From Angiostrongylus vasorum (lineage: Eukaryota; Nematoda; Chromadorea; Rhabditida; Metastrongylidae), in assembly GCA_018806985.1 (NCBI GenBank), contig JADANN010000445.1, positions 1,862,501 through 1,926,500 of the forward strand: a DNA stretch of 64,000 bases. Direction: 5' to 3'. The notes below the pieces were generated by a model that had not been told where the DNA came from, made no database searches, and saw only the letters and a list, made by a program, of their open reading frames with translations. The position numbers and the translations under genes are program-made. Of the stretch, positions 1 to 11,000 are shown piece by piece. How positions within the stretch are numbered: the stretch's first letter is position 1; each line of letters opens with the position of its first letter.

Positions 1-990
1 GTCCCACCCACTTCGGTTGATTCACGAGCCATTGGCGCCTTGATCGAGTTAAGGAAACGATATTCGCAAGAGGCGATATCTATGTTCACCAGTTAAACAT
101 CGAATAACCAAACTAATATTTTAATTAGGTTCCCGATTACTTTACCACTGCGGGGATAAATCTTACAGAGGTATGGCCAGGCATTCCTGATCGGTTTTAT
201 ATTGATTCGCTGGGGCTATGTACTCTTTTCGAAGTATAATATAACGAGGCCGACCAGTACGAGGTCACTGAAGTGCAACCGACAAAAAAGTCAGTGCATC
301 TGACTTCGCCAACGTACGTCCATGCTAACGAGTCCTCTACACACTAGGTGTACTAGATTAGACCAAGAACGGCCTTCCAGAGCGGTGTTAAGCGATCTTG
401 TGAGTTGGAGTACCAGCTGGAAATTACTACGCTTTATTCGTTTTTTGATAACCTTGGTGTTCATTCTGTTCACTTGTTCACTTCTGTTACTAATTGTACG
501 TTGGTCTGTCTGAAAGACGTACGGCTCATTGCGTGCCGTGATACGAGGAACAAAATGACGCTACTCGATGATTCAACACTGGCTTTAAGTTAAAGCGAAG
601 ATCTGATTGCATCTTAGTTAAATTCTTTATCTCTTCAGTGTCATCTTCCGTATCTTCTTCTAAATACAATAACTTAACTTACATAATAGTATGCTCTTTT
701 TTTAAATACGTTGCAATATTACGTCCCGACCATTTCGGTTAGGTGGGCTCCAGTAAGCTACGATGAGAAAGTCTTGTATCTGGTTTTGGTAGATGTTTGA
801 ATTCGTGGATAAATGAAGGTCAAATGAAAGAAAACTCTTTTCTATAAACTCCCGACAGTTAATTTCCAAACACTATTCTTTTATTATTTATTCCTTCACT
901 TCGTCACCAGATGGTGGTCGCCGTTGTTTTACGGGATGTTCGTAAGCGATCAGTTCAGAGCGAACCAGTATCCTCTTTTTTCTAAACTAC
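1..990. other. Intergenic stretch, no gene seen
   Basis: Only short shadow frames occur here. No splice-bounded frame with a recognisable motif, no tRNA-like box pair and no clear repeat were found on either strand. Confidence 0.5.
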
Positions 991-999
991 AGTTGACCG

Positions 1000-1245
1000 A
1001 TGATACAATAAATGTCGACAAATTTATTAAGCGCTCAATACACATGTACATGTCCTGTCCACGCCCTCTCCGTTCAAAGCCTCTATTTATGGTTGACTGC
1101 CGTCAACTCGACGTGCGCCATGTCCTGTCTGCTTTTTCCAATTGTTAGTGAGGGCTCTTCTCGACGTTTCGCTTATTTATTGAGAAAGAGAGATCTCCTC
1201 ACGGTCTTTAGTAATTTGGATGAAGAACTGCTTTCAGGGTAAGAC
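1000..1245. repeat. Dispersed repeat E, copy 1
   Basis: This block and 4,597-4,830 share a diverged but continuous series of words in the same order: a gatgtcgataaattcattaa-like start, a cgctcaat(a/t)c(a/g)catgtaca-like segment, an aactcgac segment, then ttgttagt and a (ca)gtcct(c)acagt-like tail. The protein frames over it are incidental. Its type (DNA transposon fragment or other) is not known to me. Confidence 0.55.
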
Positions 1246-1816
1246 TGACACTTTTGAAATAAGCATTTCTTCCCTCCAATACCTTATGTCTTTCTAAAGG
1301 AAAACACATTAGGTTCCGATGACAGGAATCTACTTACGGAGTGTTCCAGCGTTTCTGTTGTGTGGGTGAAAAACAATTTCGTCCCAAATATTCAAGCCTA
1401 CTCATGCAGCTGATGAATTATTCCCCCCAGGAGGTTACATAAACTGGGAAGAGGTTGAGAATTTCAATTTGGAATAAGCCAAGAGCGAAGCTATGCCAGG
1501 AATCGCCACCATCCTAGCAGAAACGTGATTGCCAATATTACTAACTATATGTGGAAGCCTTGGTGTGGACAGCCTGCGACTTCAGAGACTGAGAAACTTG
1601 CGCAACTAGCTACACAGCAACCAAATGGAAATTTAACTGCCCAGGTGATTCCTTGTGATGGCATGACCTTCATGTATCACTTTTTAAACAGCTTGTAGCA
1701 TACTACCTTAGAGAACAAAAAACCTAGTTCCGGATGGGTCTGGCCTCATCAGTTTTATTTTTTACGCTTCATTATGTTAACAGTTCTGTTCTTTAATATA
1801 CACAAAGAACAAAAAA

Positions 1817-2088
1817 AAGGATAAAGCTCTCGACATTAATCAATCCCTTGGGGATGCGCCATGCATTCGGCTTCGTTAAACATGTTAGAGATCACTGAAT
1901 GCCTATCTGTCCTATGCAGTGAATCGCGGTGGCCTACCGATGTATCGAGCCAGTGCTACTATACTCCCACACAAGTCTGTTACTAATTTGCCAACCCCGG
2001 TGTGATGCAAGGCTTGGCGAGCCTAGGTGCCGGAATAGATCTCATGTGTATTGCAGGGCTCCTCTGACCGCTGAGCTACACGCTCTTC

Positions 2089-2092
<4 letters not shown>
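1817..2092 (-). mobile_element. tRNA-derived SINE, family A (copy A1)
   Basis: On the minus strand it starts with a tRNA-like head: an A-box resembling tgtagctcagcggtcagagg, then a B-box near gatctattcc. A lineage-specific body follows (ggtt.ggcaaattagtaaca, gcatagac, tgaatgc) and a tail ending in a ctttatcc-like motif. The head abuts the (TA)n array at 2,093. Confidence 0.8.
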
Positions 2093-2135
<43 letters not shown>

Positions 2136-2158
2136 TACATATATATATACATATATAC

Positions 2159-2208
<50 letters not shown>
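2093..2208. repeat. (TA)n microsatellite
   Basis: About 115 bp of almost pure TA dinucleotide with interspersed ca steps (tatatacatatata pattern). Tyr/Ile-only open frames across it are artefacts. Confidence 0.97.
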
Positions 2209-2211
<3 letters not shown>

Positions 2212-2404
2212 TCCTGAAATATTGTGTTTGGTAGCAGTTAAGGATCTGACACTGTAGTCCATAAACGCTGGTCCCTCTCAACTGCTAATACGTGTGATAA
2301 AGGTTGATATTTTTGGTGCATTTTATCCGTTTTGTGGAAATATTTCTATACAATAATGGTTCTTGCAGTACTTAAATTCATAAATTACGAGTAATGGATG
2401 GTTC

Positions 2405-2735
2405 CATGGGAGTGGGGATAGCCCAGTGGGTTAGTGTTGCCGTCGATCAGGAAGCAAAGGCTTTAGTTCGATCCCGGCCAAAACGCTCTCTTGAAATCCA
2501 CGTGGAAACGCCTTAGGGTGGCTATCTCAAAGATTGCAAGGAGAATTGGCTCTACCAGCATTATGTGGCAGTCATAAAGAAGACGAAATCCTTAAGCAGC
2601 AGCTGAACCAACACGCGAAATATTCGAAGACCATTATGGATGCTCGATGCGGCGGAAAACGAATCGAATGTAAGAAGTGCTGGGGTCGACACGATAGATC
2701 GGAACACGGTAGGATGGTTCCATATGAGTAGAACA
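2405..2735 (+). mobile_element. tRNA-derived SINE, family C
   Basis: The head has an A-box-like tagcccagtgggttagtg and a B-box-like agttcgatcccgg. The body includes aagcagcagctgaaccaac and gatgctcgatgcgg, and it ends near gctggggtcgacacg. The same body occurs inverted at 7,070-7,440 and 47,805-48,160. Confidence 0.75.
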
Positions 2736-2739
2736 TTGG

Positions 2740-3465
2740 AATATTGTCTTACTTCTCTTTCCGATGTAGATCTGGATCTGTTAAGGCTTTTCAGTGCTTC
2801 ATCTTTATCCTGCCGTTAGCTAGGACCATCGGTCGGTTGTCATGAATAATTCCACCCCTGATCGCACGCGATAACGCGATCAAGAGACGGATTGTTTTTT
2901 GTTTCACAGAAGAGAAAAATCCCATCGACTATCTCTATGACATCCGTTGAATACTTGTGGTATCATTTGTCGAGTTCTCTTTTTATTTCTCATATTGGTT
3001 GAGCTGTTCTTGGACTCCCTCATCCTCAGAGGCCGTTGACTCCACCAGACAGCTTTTTAAATAAACCGTTCCCAGGCGTTCGGTTTCCTGGTAAAGTACA
3101 TTACTGACATTCATCTCTGTACTAGAACTTGTGCAAGAAGATGTTGCAAGCATCTTCTTCTTCAACCTTTCTAACACTGGCCTAAATTGAACACATGCTA
3201 AAGTCGGGACACTAAAATGCAAAGGAATTCCAAGGAAAAAGAAAAAAAAAGGAAACGCTGGAATTAGCGCTTAAGGATGGTATGTAACAAAAAAAACCAT
3301 GGTTTGAAGGTTTGTTTATAACCTTTAAAGCTTGGAAAGCAAATCAACGTCATTCTTTAAATAATCCAGTTATTTTTGCCGCTTTTATGGATCGCGTTTA
3401 GCAGTAAATATTGTTTTCTTTGTTTTATTTAACATCACCCGGCTTAGTAGATTACGCAGATCCCA
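2740..3465. other. Intergenic, nothing recognised
   Basis: Simple A-rich and T-rich patches and short frames only. The minus frame at 2,983-3,222 has no family motif and no convincing splice borders. Confidence 0.5.
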
Positions 3466-3469
3466 CCCT

Positions 3470-3815
3470 TTAGTGAATTCGATCCGTTCTGTCACCCTCC
3501 ATCGTCCACGTAGCTTGGTTTTTACGTGTGGATTCGACTGTTGCTTGAGGGTTCCGTCTTCTGAACATCGTTGAATGCTGAACGGGTCGTGTTAGTCCTC
3601 TATTAGCCCTGGGATAGCTTTGCTAACGCGTTCCGAGGTACTCATCACGAGCAGTCACCAGGTTTATTGGGTGAGAAGCAGCCAACTGATCGCACACAAG
3701 GCTGGCACAAATTTCTTCACTGCGGAGAGATATGCGGCTTGGTTAGGCCGGTTCGGGGTCGAAGCACGCAGGATCTTGCGCGCACTGTTGGAAGTGTATC
3801 CAAACTTTAAGCTCT
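3470..3815 (-). mobile_element. Family C SINE, diverged
   Basis: It shares the ttacgtgtgg(a/c)ttcg.c.gttgctt(g)agg block with 7,140-7,190 and 47,895-47,935. A tRNA-like B-box on the minus strand lies near 3,750. The 65-residue plus frame over its head is treated as a shadow. Confidence 0.55.
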
Positions 3816-4596
3816 AAGAAACACCAGTTGTTTCGAAGTTTTTTTACGCTGAATATATCATATTATACTTATCTCGTATTCGATCTTTATATTTTAAAGG
3901 AGTAAAGTTTTTCATTAATCTCGAGTTAGCTTATCAATAAAAAAAATGCGTCAGATAATTTGGTACTGTTTATGTCGCTTTGTCGAAGGCATTCCTTCAG
4001 TCCTAAGTCGCTACAAATGCAGCTATTGGAATGGTTTTAAGTTCCTTTTCATTAAGGGGAGAGTCTATGACCACTAGAGGGGGTCGATTCCCAACGGAGG
4101 CGTTGTCATGGTGGAGTTACTTTCACTCAGTTGTTCTACACTATGCCGTACTTATTGCCATTCTGCCTACCTCTCAATGCAAGTGCTTCCATTATTGTAT
4201 TCTCTTACAGTTACATAATAGCGTTCTTTTAAATGTTATTGATTTCATTCATGTCGACCGGCGTTTATGTCCGTGTTTTCATACTCTGTTCGAAACTGTC
4301 ATCAATGGGAAATGTAATATTTGATGTTTTCCTACCTCATATCTACCAATGTGTACTTTAGGGTAGTCTAAAATCTAATTCATACTTTCATAAACTAGGT
4401 GCCTTTGGATTCTTGTTCCTACTAACGACAACAACAGTGTCGACTTGGCATTCCATAATGAATGAACCGACTAGTGGTAAGTCCTGCCCAGCGGGGAGCA
4501 CATTCCCCGATGACCGTGGTCAAGAAATGCATTCTATTCATTCTGGTGCTCCAATATACTCACCACTTAAACGTCTAACTACTCCGGGATCTCACT

Positions 4597-4830
4597 AACA
4601 GATGTCGATAAATTCATTAAACGCTCAATTCGCATCTACATGTTCTCTCCACCTCCTCCGCATTCCATTCCCGTTTAATTGCCACTAACTCGACATCCAC
4701 TATTTCCGTGCCTTTGCAAGTTGTTAGTAAACGGTTTTTTTTCGACCTTGTAGTAATTTATACAATAAAGTGTCCTCACAGTTTTTTCCTAGTTTGAGTG
4801 CAGAACTAATGTCTGCATCGTTAGTTTGAT
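4597..4830. repeat. Dispersed repeat E, copy 2
   Basis: Direct counterpart of 1,000-1,245 (gatgtcgataaattcattaaacgctcaat-type start). It is more diverged in its second half. Confidence 0.55.
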
Positions 4831-5019
4831 GGGGAACATCTTGATGGATGGGCTTACACGAAGTTCACTGCCATTTGAATACTATTCAACACAAATCACA
4901 GAGTTTAGATAATTATCGTATCCTTATTGTCATCAGATTTAATCGTGTCTGCATTTATAGCATTGAAAATGGGAAAGAACGTGGTAAGGCTGATATCTAT
5001 TTCTCATTTTTTTGGTACC

Positions 5020-5165
5020 ATTAAGCGTAGCACAGTGGTTAGAGATGCCTTTCGTTGTAAATGGTCTTAGGTTCGAACCCACACCTGGGTTGACCAAGCT
5101 TACCGGAGTCAAACTTGTTCAGGAGGATGAAGAGAGTGTTGACTTAGTACATCGGTACTTACTTC
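5020..5165 (+). mobile_element. Short tRNA-derived SINE (family A-like)
   Basis: A good A-box (agcgtagcacagtggttaga) is followed at the right distance by a near-perfect B-box (ggttcgaaccc). The sequence does not fold as a clean tRNA. The region after the B-box resembles the other SINE bodies and runs into family B repeat DNA. Confidence 0.6.
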
Positions 5166-5560
5166 TATACTTGGATGGCCCGCCTTCACTGGTTATGTGG
5201 GCCGCAGCATAATTCCCATTTTTTTCGGAGTTTTGCTGGTTTAGCCATTGTGGTTCTCTGGAGTCCCGAGGTCAGCCAGATCATAGTCTGCTCCAGGTCG
5301 TCACTGCCACAAGCAGTCCCCCGCACTTGTGGATCAAAGAGAGATTTGCAACTATGCAACTAGTTTGATACCAGTTCGGTGACAGATCCTGGTATTGGTT
5401 TACTCTTAGCAGGGCTTCCTAGTGGAAACGCCGGACTTCTTCTGATCTTCGGAGGCCCTGCCGGTGGAATAATTCCCACCGCAGTACATCGCAGTCAGAC
5501 ACCTACCAACCCAGCCACGATGAGGCGCTAAACCGTTAGCAGGAGTACATCGGCAATCTT
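5166..5560 (+). repeat. Family B interspersed repeat
   Basis: Contains the recurrent strings cttggatggcccg, ttgctggtttagccattgtg, ctggagtcccgaggtcagcc, ggtcgtcactgccac and gaggcgctaaaccgtt. Related copies lie at 14,105, 16,000, 18,165, 38,888 and 53,020 in both orientations. Confidence 0.75.
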
Positions 5561-5874
5561 TGTAAATCATTGTTTGAGCGAAATATACGTTGTGAAGTTG
5601 CGCAAGTTTCAATAATATATGCTACAAGTCATATAATTTTTTTTTAGCACAGTATATTCTTTGCAATCACTTCACTGCAAATGGACATTGCTAAGATTCG
5701 ATCTGCTTTTCATATCTCCTTGTTGCTGGAAAAATGATTGGATACTTGAAAAGCCTTGAAAATGATGGGTTTTTTGGGAAGTAATGACAGTTTACGGCGA
5801 GAAAAAAATAGTCTGTCTTTATATCTCTACTTTATGGACAGGCATTGTAGAACGCACTATTGGGTGTTTGATAA

Positions 5875-6275
5875 AGCTCACTAATGATGCTGAGATATTT
5901 GCAAAACAGGCTCCAGACCAACTTCAAACCCGCAATTACCTTCCTGGTAGCTCATGCTTTAACCACTGCGCCACCGACCGCGGCTTTTGTTTTGTCTTTC
6001 TCTGAGCAATTTTTTTACCCTAACGCTGTTATCAGAATCATCCATCATCAACAGGAATGATGTGGGCTAGCACAAATTGGCATTTAATCCAGTTAATCTG
6101 AAACTGCAGTCGAAATCACATTGTTTAGCTTACATTGGGTAACACGTTAGCCCCCGGAAAGGGTAATCGTTGGTTCGATTCTGGCCCAGGGTCTGGGTTT
6201 TGCTAATATCTCAGCATCATTATGGTTGTCTTTCACATAATAACCTGCGATGAATAACATAGACAGTGAATAGAA
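5875..6275. mobile_element. Family D two-headed foldback element
   Basis: Inverted outer arms (aatgatgctgagatatttgc at the left, its complement ending atctcagcatcattatgg at the right) enclose two tRNA-like heads facing opposite ways. The left head reads as a complement (ccactgcgccacc). The right head reads ggtaacacgttagcc with B-box-like ggttcgattctgg. This is the most complete example of the family here. Confidence 0.7.
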
Positions 6276-6312
6276 GAAGTTAATAAAAAAAGTATAGAAA
6301 TAAAAAAGGAAT

Positions 6313-6560
6313 ATAAAAGGATAAAGCTCTCGGCGTTGATCAATCCTTGAGGGATGCGCCTTGCACTACATTTCATTAAGCATCGTTAGAGGTGATTGAA
6401 TGCACATCTGGCGTTTACAATGACTCGCGGTGGCCTAGCGATGTACCGAACCAGTGCTGTTATCCTCCCAGGCAAGTCTGGTACCCCATAGGCGCGGGGA
6501 TCGATCCCATGCGTGTATTGCAGGGCGCCTCCGACCACTGCGCCACACGCGCCCTTTTTT
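6313..6560 (-). mobile_element. tRNA-derived SINE, family A (copy A2)
   Basis: Minus-strand head gtgtggcgcagtggtcggag, B-box-like gatcgatccc, body ggtaccagacttgcc, and a tail with gatcaatccttgagggatgc on the plus strand. Confidence 0.88.
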
Positions 6561-7069
6561 TCGAGCAACCACACGGAGGAAAATATATGCGATTATTCAG
6601 CAACGGTCCCTCAAGTGGTCTTGGCACTTCGTGATTCTTCCGCTCACACCTTCATTCTCCTTTTTTTCTGTCAAAGCACACGCTTCGGCTTGCGAGTTTT
6701 CGTATCTCTCGATGATAACGTCGTCGATGGTGTTTGATGTTCACTCGAGTGTACACGTCCATCCATGTTGTTCCAGATGGTAGCCATGCTTCTGTGTAAG
6801 TGGCCCGGTCGGTGCATTCACTCCCGCCGGTCGCTTCGTTGCCCTTGTGGACTTTGTAATTGGGTTTTCCAATCGACATCCAAGTGTTTCATCTCAGGCA
6901 ACTAGCAGATTTTTCTTTTCATGTTTCAGTACCTTTACTGGGATACTTCTATTAAGCTTCTAAACTTAGCAAAGATAACGTTCTTCAAATTCTATTGTTA
7001 GATTCGTCTACATCCATAACAAATTGACAGTATTGTTTCGTTTCTATTTTTTTTATATTTTTTCCTCGA

Positions 7070-7440
7070 CCCGTCTTCATGTCTACTGTGTGGATCTCAG
7101 CACGTTCACATTCGATTCATTTTTCTCGCATTCATCATCCACGAGGGTCTTCCAACTTTTACGTGTGGCTTCGGCCGCTGCTTGAGGATTTTTTCATTTC
7201 ATCTTGAATGTCATAGAATGCTAGTCGAGTCGATTCTCTCTGGAGTCCTGAGATATCCGGAATGGAGCGTTCCCAGTTGGAACGCAGAGGGTGATTTTTT
7301 TCTCGGACAAGTCCGGTACCAATTTCCCGACCCAGAAAGATTGAAAGGCTTGGTTTCCCTGAAGTGGAATCGAACCATCACCTTGCTTGTGGTAATCGGC
7401 AACACTGCCACTTTGCTGTCTGCTCCATTGTTTCGTTAGA
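7070..7440 (-). mobile_element. tRNA-derived SINE, family C (complete copy)
   Basis: Read on the minus strand it has B-box ggttcgattcca, body strings ggtaccggacttgtcc and ctcaggactccagag, then the family C tail cctcaagcagcggcc and tgctgagatccacac. The 60-85 residue frames over it on both strands are shadows. Confidence 0.75.
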
Positions 7441-7970
7441 TATTTTAATTTCATTCGTACTGGGCACCAACTTGAAAATTTAGCTCAGTCATAGTGCTAA
7501 GCAGTGTTTTGGCTTGAATGTCATTTTCATTTTTTTTTCATTTGTTTAGTTCTAGATAAATGTTCTAGTTTGGTTTCTAATAAAACTCCTTGTGGAAGTG
7601 TTTCCGTGGTGCTAAGCGGTGTCTAGGAAAAACAAAGCAATCAATGCAAGAGGGAGGGAAGTGAGACAATGGCTTAGTATTTCAAAGAAGTTAGTTTTCG
7701 ATTGGAAAAGCTCATCGATCTTCCATCTCTTAGCATATTCGTTTCATTCACGATTGAGTCATCTGTTTACTCAGAATCGTTTATTCAATGTAATGATTCT
7801 GTTGTTATACAAAATGTTTTGCAGTTCCGTCATTGATGCTTTCAACGATTTATTTGTATAACGGTTCATCGTTTCTCTGTCAACGTTGTTTACCCATCTG
7901 ATTCTGGTGAAAATTTTCCGTGATTGTTCGAAATTTCTGCGTTGACGGTTTCCCTGACCAAGGTCAATCA

Positions 7971-7981
7971 TTTTTTTCCAG
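7971..7981 (+). promoter_or_regulatory. Candidate spliced-leader acceptor for malectin
   Basis: A polypyrimidine run ending tttttttccag lies 19 bases before the malectin ATG. Nematode mRNAs often receive a trans-spliced leader at such a site. The motif and spacing are seen; trans-splicing is inferred. Confidence 0.6.
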
Positions 7982-8000
7982 ATTCGCCGGTCCAGCCTTC

Positions 8001-11000
8001 ATGTCCAGATTTCTAGTCGTTTTTTTCGTGATACTGCAAATCGTTTTGGTGAGTACCGAGCCTGCAGACGCCTTCAAACATAGTACCAAGCCTCCAGATG
8101 CCTCCAAACGTAGTACTGAACCCTCGGACATCTCCACACGTAGCACCGAGCCTCTAGAGGCGTCCAAAGGTAGCACCGATCCTCCAGACGCCTCCAAAAG
8201 TAACATCGAGTCTCCAAACGTTTCTAACCATAGTGCCGAGCCTCCAGACCTTTCCAAACGTGTACTACACGCTATTAATTGCGGTGAGTCTTTATGTAAT
8301 CGTATTTCTTGACTGTTATACCTACGTTTCCTACATGTTTTAGGGATCTTACCAGTAAGGAAGTATTTCCATGATTTTTTTTCAAAAAAATCTGATTTCA
8401 TCGTATAATTTGAGATTATCTCATTTGATATATTCCAACAGTGAAATTTATGCATTTCCGAAAATATTAAATAGTCGAGTTTACTACCTTATGCTACGCC
8501 GTGTCTTTGACTTTTTTTTCTTCTTGCACGTAAGTGACAGTAATGACGAGCTCTTTCTGGTCCACCTTGAAGTTCAGCTGCTGGTTCCGATGCATCTTGT
8601 AATTGGCTTTCGGTGGTTGATTGACCTGAGAACATCCGATATCTAGGGCTTCGATGAAAACCGTCTCCTCCGAACAATAATTCTCTTGTCCTCAACTAAG
8701 GAATGGTGCTCATCGAAGTAAAAGTGGAAAAAAGTGAGCCATTCGACTCCAGCCTTATCTTCTTGCTACTTGAATCCTAGATCATTCCTTGAATTCTAAG
8801 AGGGCAACCGAAACAGTTTCTCACTCGGAGAGCACGTCAGGCTTGCACACATTTTTTGGCGCAACACCCTAAAACACCACAAAAGAAGAGTCAGAGAGCA
8901 AACATATACCTTGCGCCTGAGGATGCGCTCAGGGATAGATGCAAATCTGACGAAGAATAGACTTTTATCAAAAAGTTTGCTAGTACTTACTAACTTCGAT
9001 ACTTGGATGGCCGGTCTTCACTGCTGGTGAGAGCTCCAACATACATTCCATTCGTTTCTGTGTCGCGCAATCGTCATCCATGGTGGTGGTTTGCTTCGAA
9101 CATGGTGACGTCCGCGAGGACTGTGAATCCAGATGGAAACGATTTTAGGAATTCGGAATGGTTTTCGCGGACGTCACCACGTTCGATTGTTTACCAATGT
9201 TGAAGCAGACCACCACCATGGACGATCATCGTTTCGGTGGTCTTTCAGGAAGACGCTTGCATTATCTTGGAGTCCACTCCACTGCTCCACTCGTCCATCT
9301 GTCACCTGTTCTTCTCCTTATGTGACCGGCTCATCTGTGTTTCACTAGTGATGTATATCCTCTTGGATCCAGAAGATGGAATAGGTCCCGAAGATCAGAG
9401 CTTTGCGTCGCGGAGAGATATAGTTTGTGCCAGTTATATTTCAAAAGACAACGGCTGTGAATAGCGTGTAGTACTCGTGACGTGGTTAAAGTGTCAACCC
9501 ACGTTTCTGCCTCACAGCAGAGAGCTGGGAGCATTGTTGAGTTGGAAATTTGAGCGCGGAGTTTTGCGTCCGTTAGTTGGTCGCAGGCTTTTTTTGAGAG
9601 GCCCGAATGCGGCCCACGGTGCTCTCCTCCTTCTGTCGAATTCCTCCTTCATGTTCTTCTCCATGTTTATTGAAGGTCCAGCATACATCTACGAGGTGGT
9701 TTCTGTAATCAGAGAGGCGTCCATTTCGATTCGTTCGCCTTTGTAAACGTTATAGTGCTAATCTGAAAATATTCTTTGGAGCAAAGAAAACAAATGTATA
9801 AGAGATCTGTATTTTAACGACTCTCTAGATTTTTGCTGTTTTTTACTTATTTCCACTTTGCTTGTCTATTTCATGTCTACGGTCTCCTTTAGTGGTAGGT
9901 ATCTTAAGTAGGTTAGCTTCTAAACCACATGCCGAAAATGTCTATGCGGTCGCTCTGGGACGCAAGCTTATTGAGTGGATAGGTTCGGATTGGTTCCCTA
10001 ACACTGCTGCTATCGCGGCAGAGCACAGGAACACGCTGTGCTCGATTCAGCTAAAACCTCCAGTCAAACGACGAGGAATTGTTTCACATTAGGGAAGGTT
10101 CGGGGTCGCTTCTAAGCATCTATGCCGAGCTGTCACTGAACAGTATAAATTTTGATCCAAACCATTACTACTAAAACAGATTGAGACTATTACTGGTAAA
10201 ACTTGAAATTAAACTTGTAAGACACTTGCTTTCCCACTCCTTTTTTTTCAGGCAAAGTGCTTTTTCATTGTTTTCGTGTTTAATACTCCAATAAAGCTCT
10301 CATCCTTCCTTCCGGAAATTTTCCTTCATTTCCACAGCTTTTTTAAACTTTTTTACTATTTTATAGGTATTCTATACCTTCGGGGACAAGCAGTTGCGGT
10401 TACAGACCTTCAATTTTGAATCATTCTAATTGGACTCAGACATAACTTCGTTTACTAAATTATCAAGTTGAGAACAATTGCAATCCACGAATTTTTGCCA
10501 AAAAGATAGAACTTAACTCATCACCACAATGATGCTGATATATTTGCAAAACTCGGGACCGCAGGTGTCTGCGGTGGGGATGGGCCCGCTCTTAGTCGGT
10601 GGTCCGGAGTTTTGGAAATAATTCAGCATCATTGTGGTTACATTTCGCACCATGGCTTTGCCATGAAAAAAGAATAGGCAGTAAATAAAAGCTGACTACA
10701 TTGTGATTTATTCATCTCGTTAACACATAAAGAACGAGCGTCGTTTAGCATTCCTACCCCCATGGCTCGGTACCCAATTTCAGCACCTAAGGACTTGCTG
10801 GATTTTGACAAAAACGGCGATTTTTTCGATAACCAGAGGGCTTGAGTGGTTGTAAACATGGCAGCATTGTGGCAGAGACTTTGTTCTACTGCTCTATGAG
10901 TACTCAGTGTTTGTTACTGTGGTCCATCATACAAAAACATTGCTACCGTCATTTAGAAGTGCTTTGCAACTTGCGCAGTTTCTGACTTTGGTATTTTATT

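Noticed and set aside
2023..2281. Tyr/Ile-rich protein frames on both strands
   Set aside because: They are translations of the (TA)n array.
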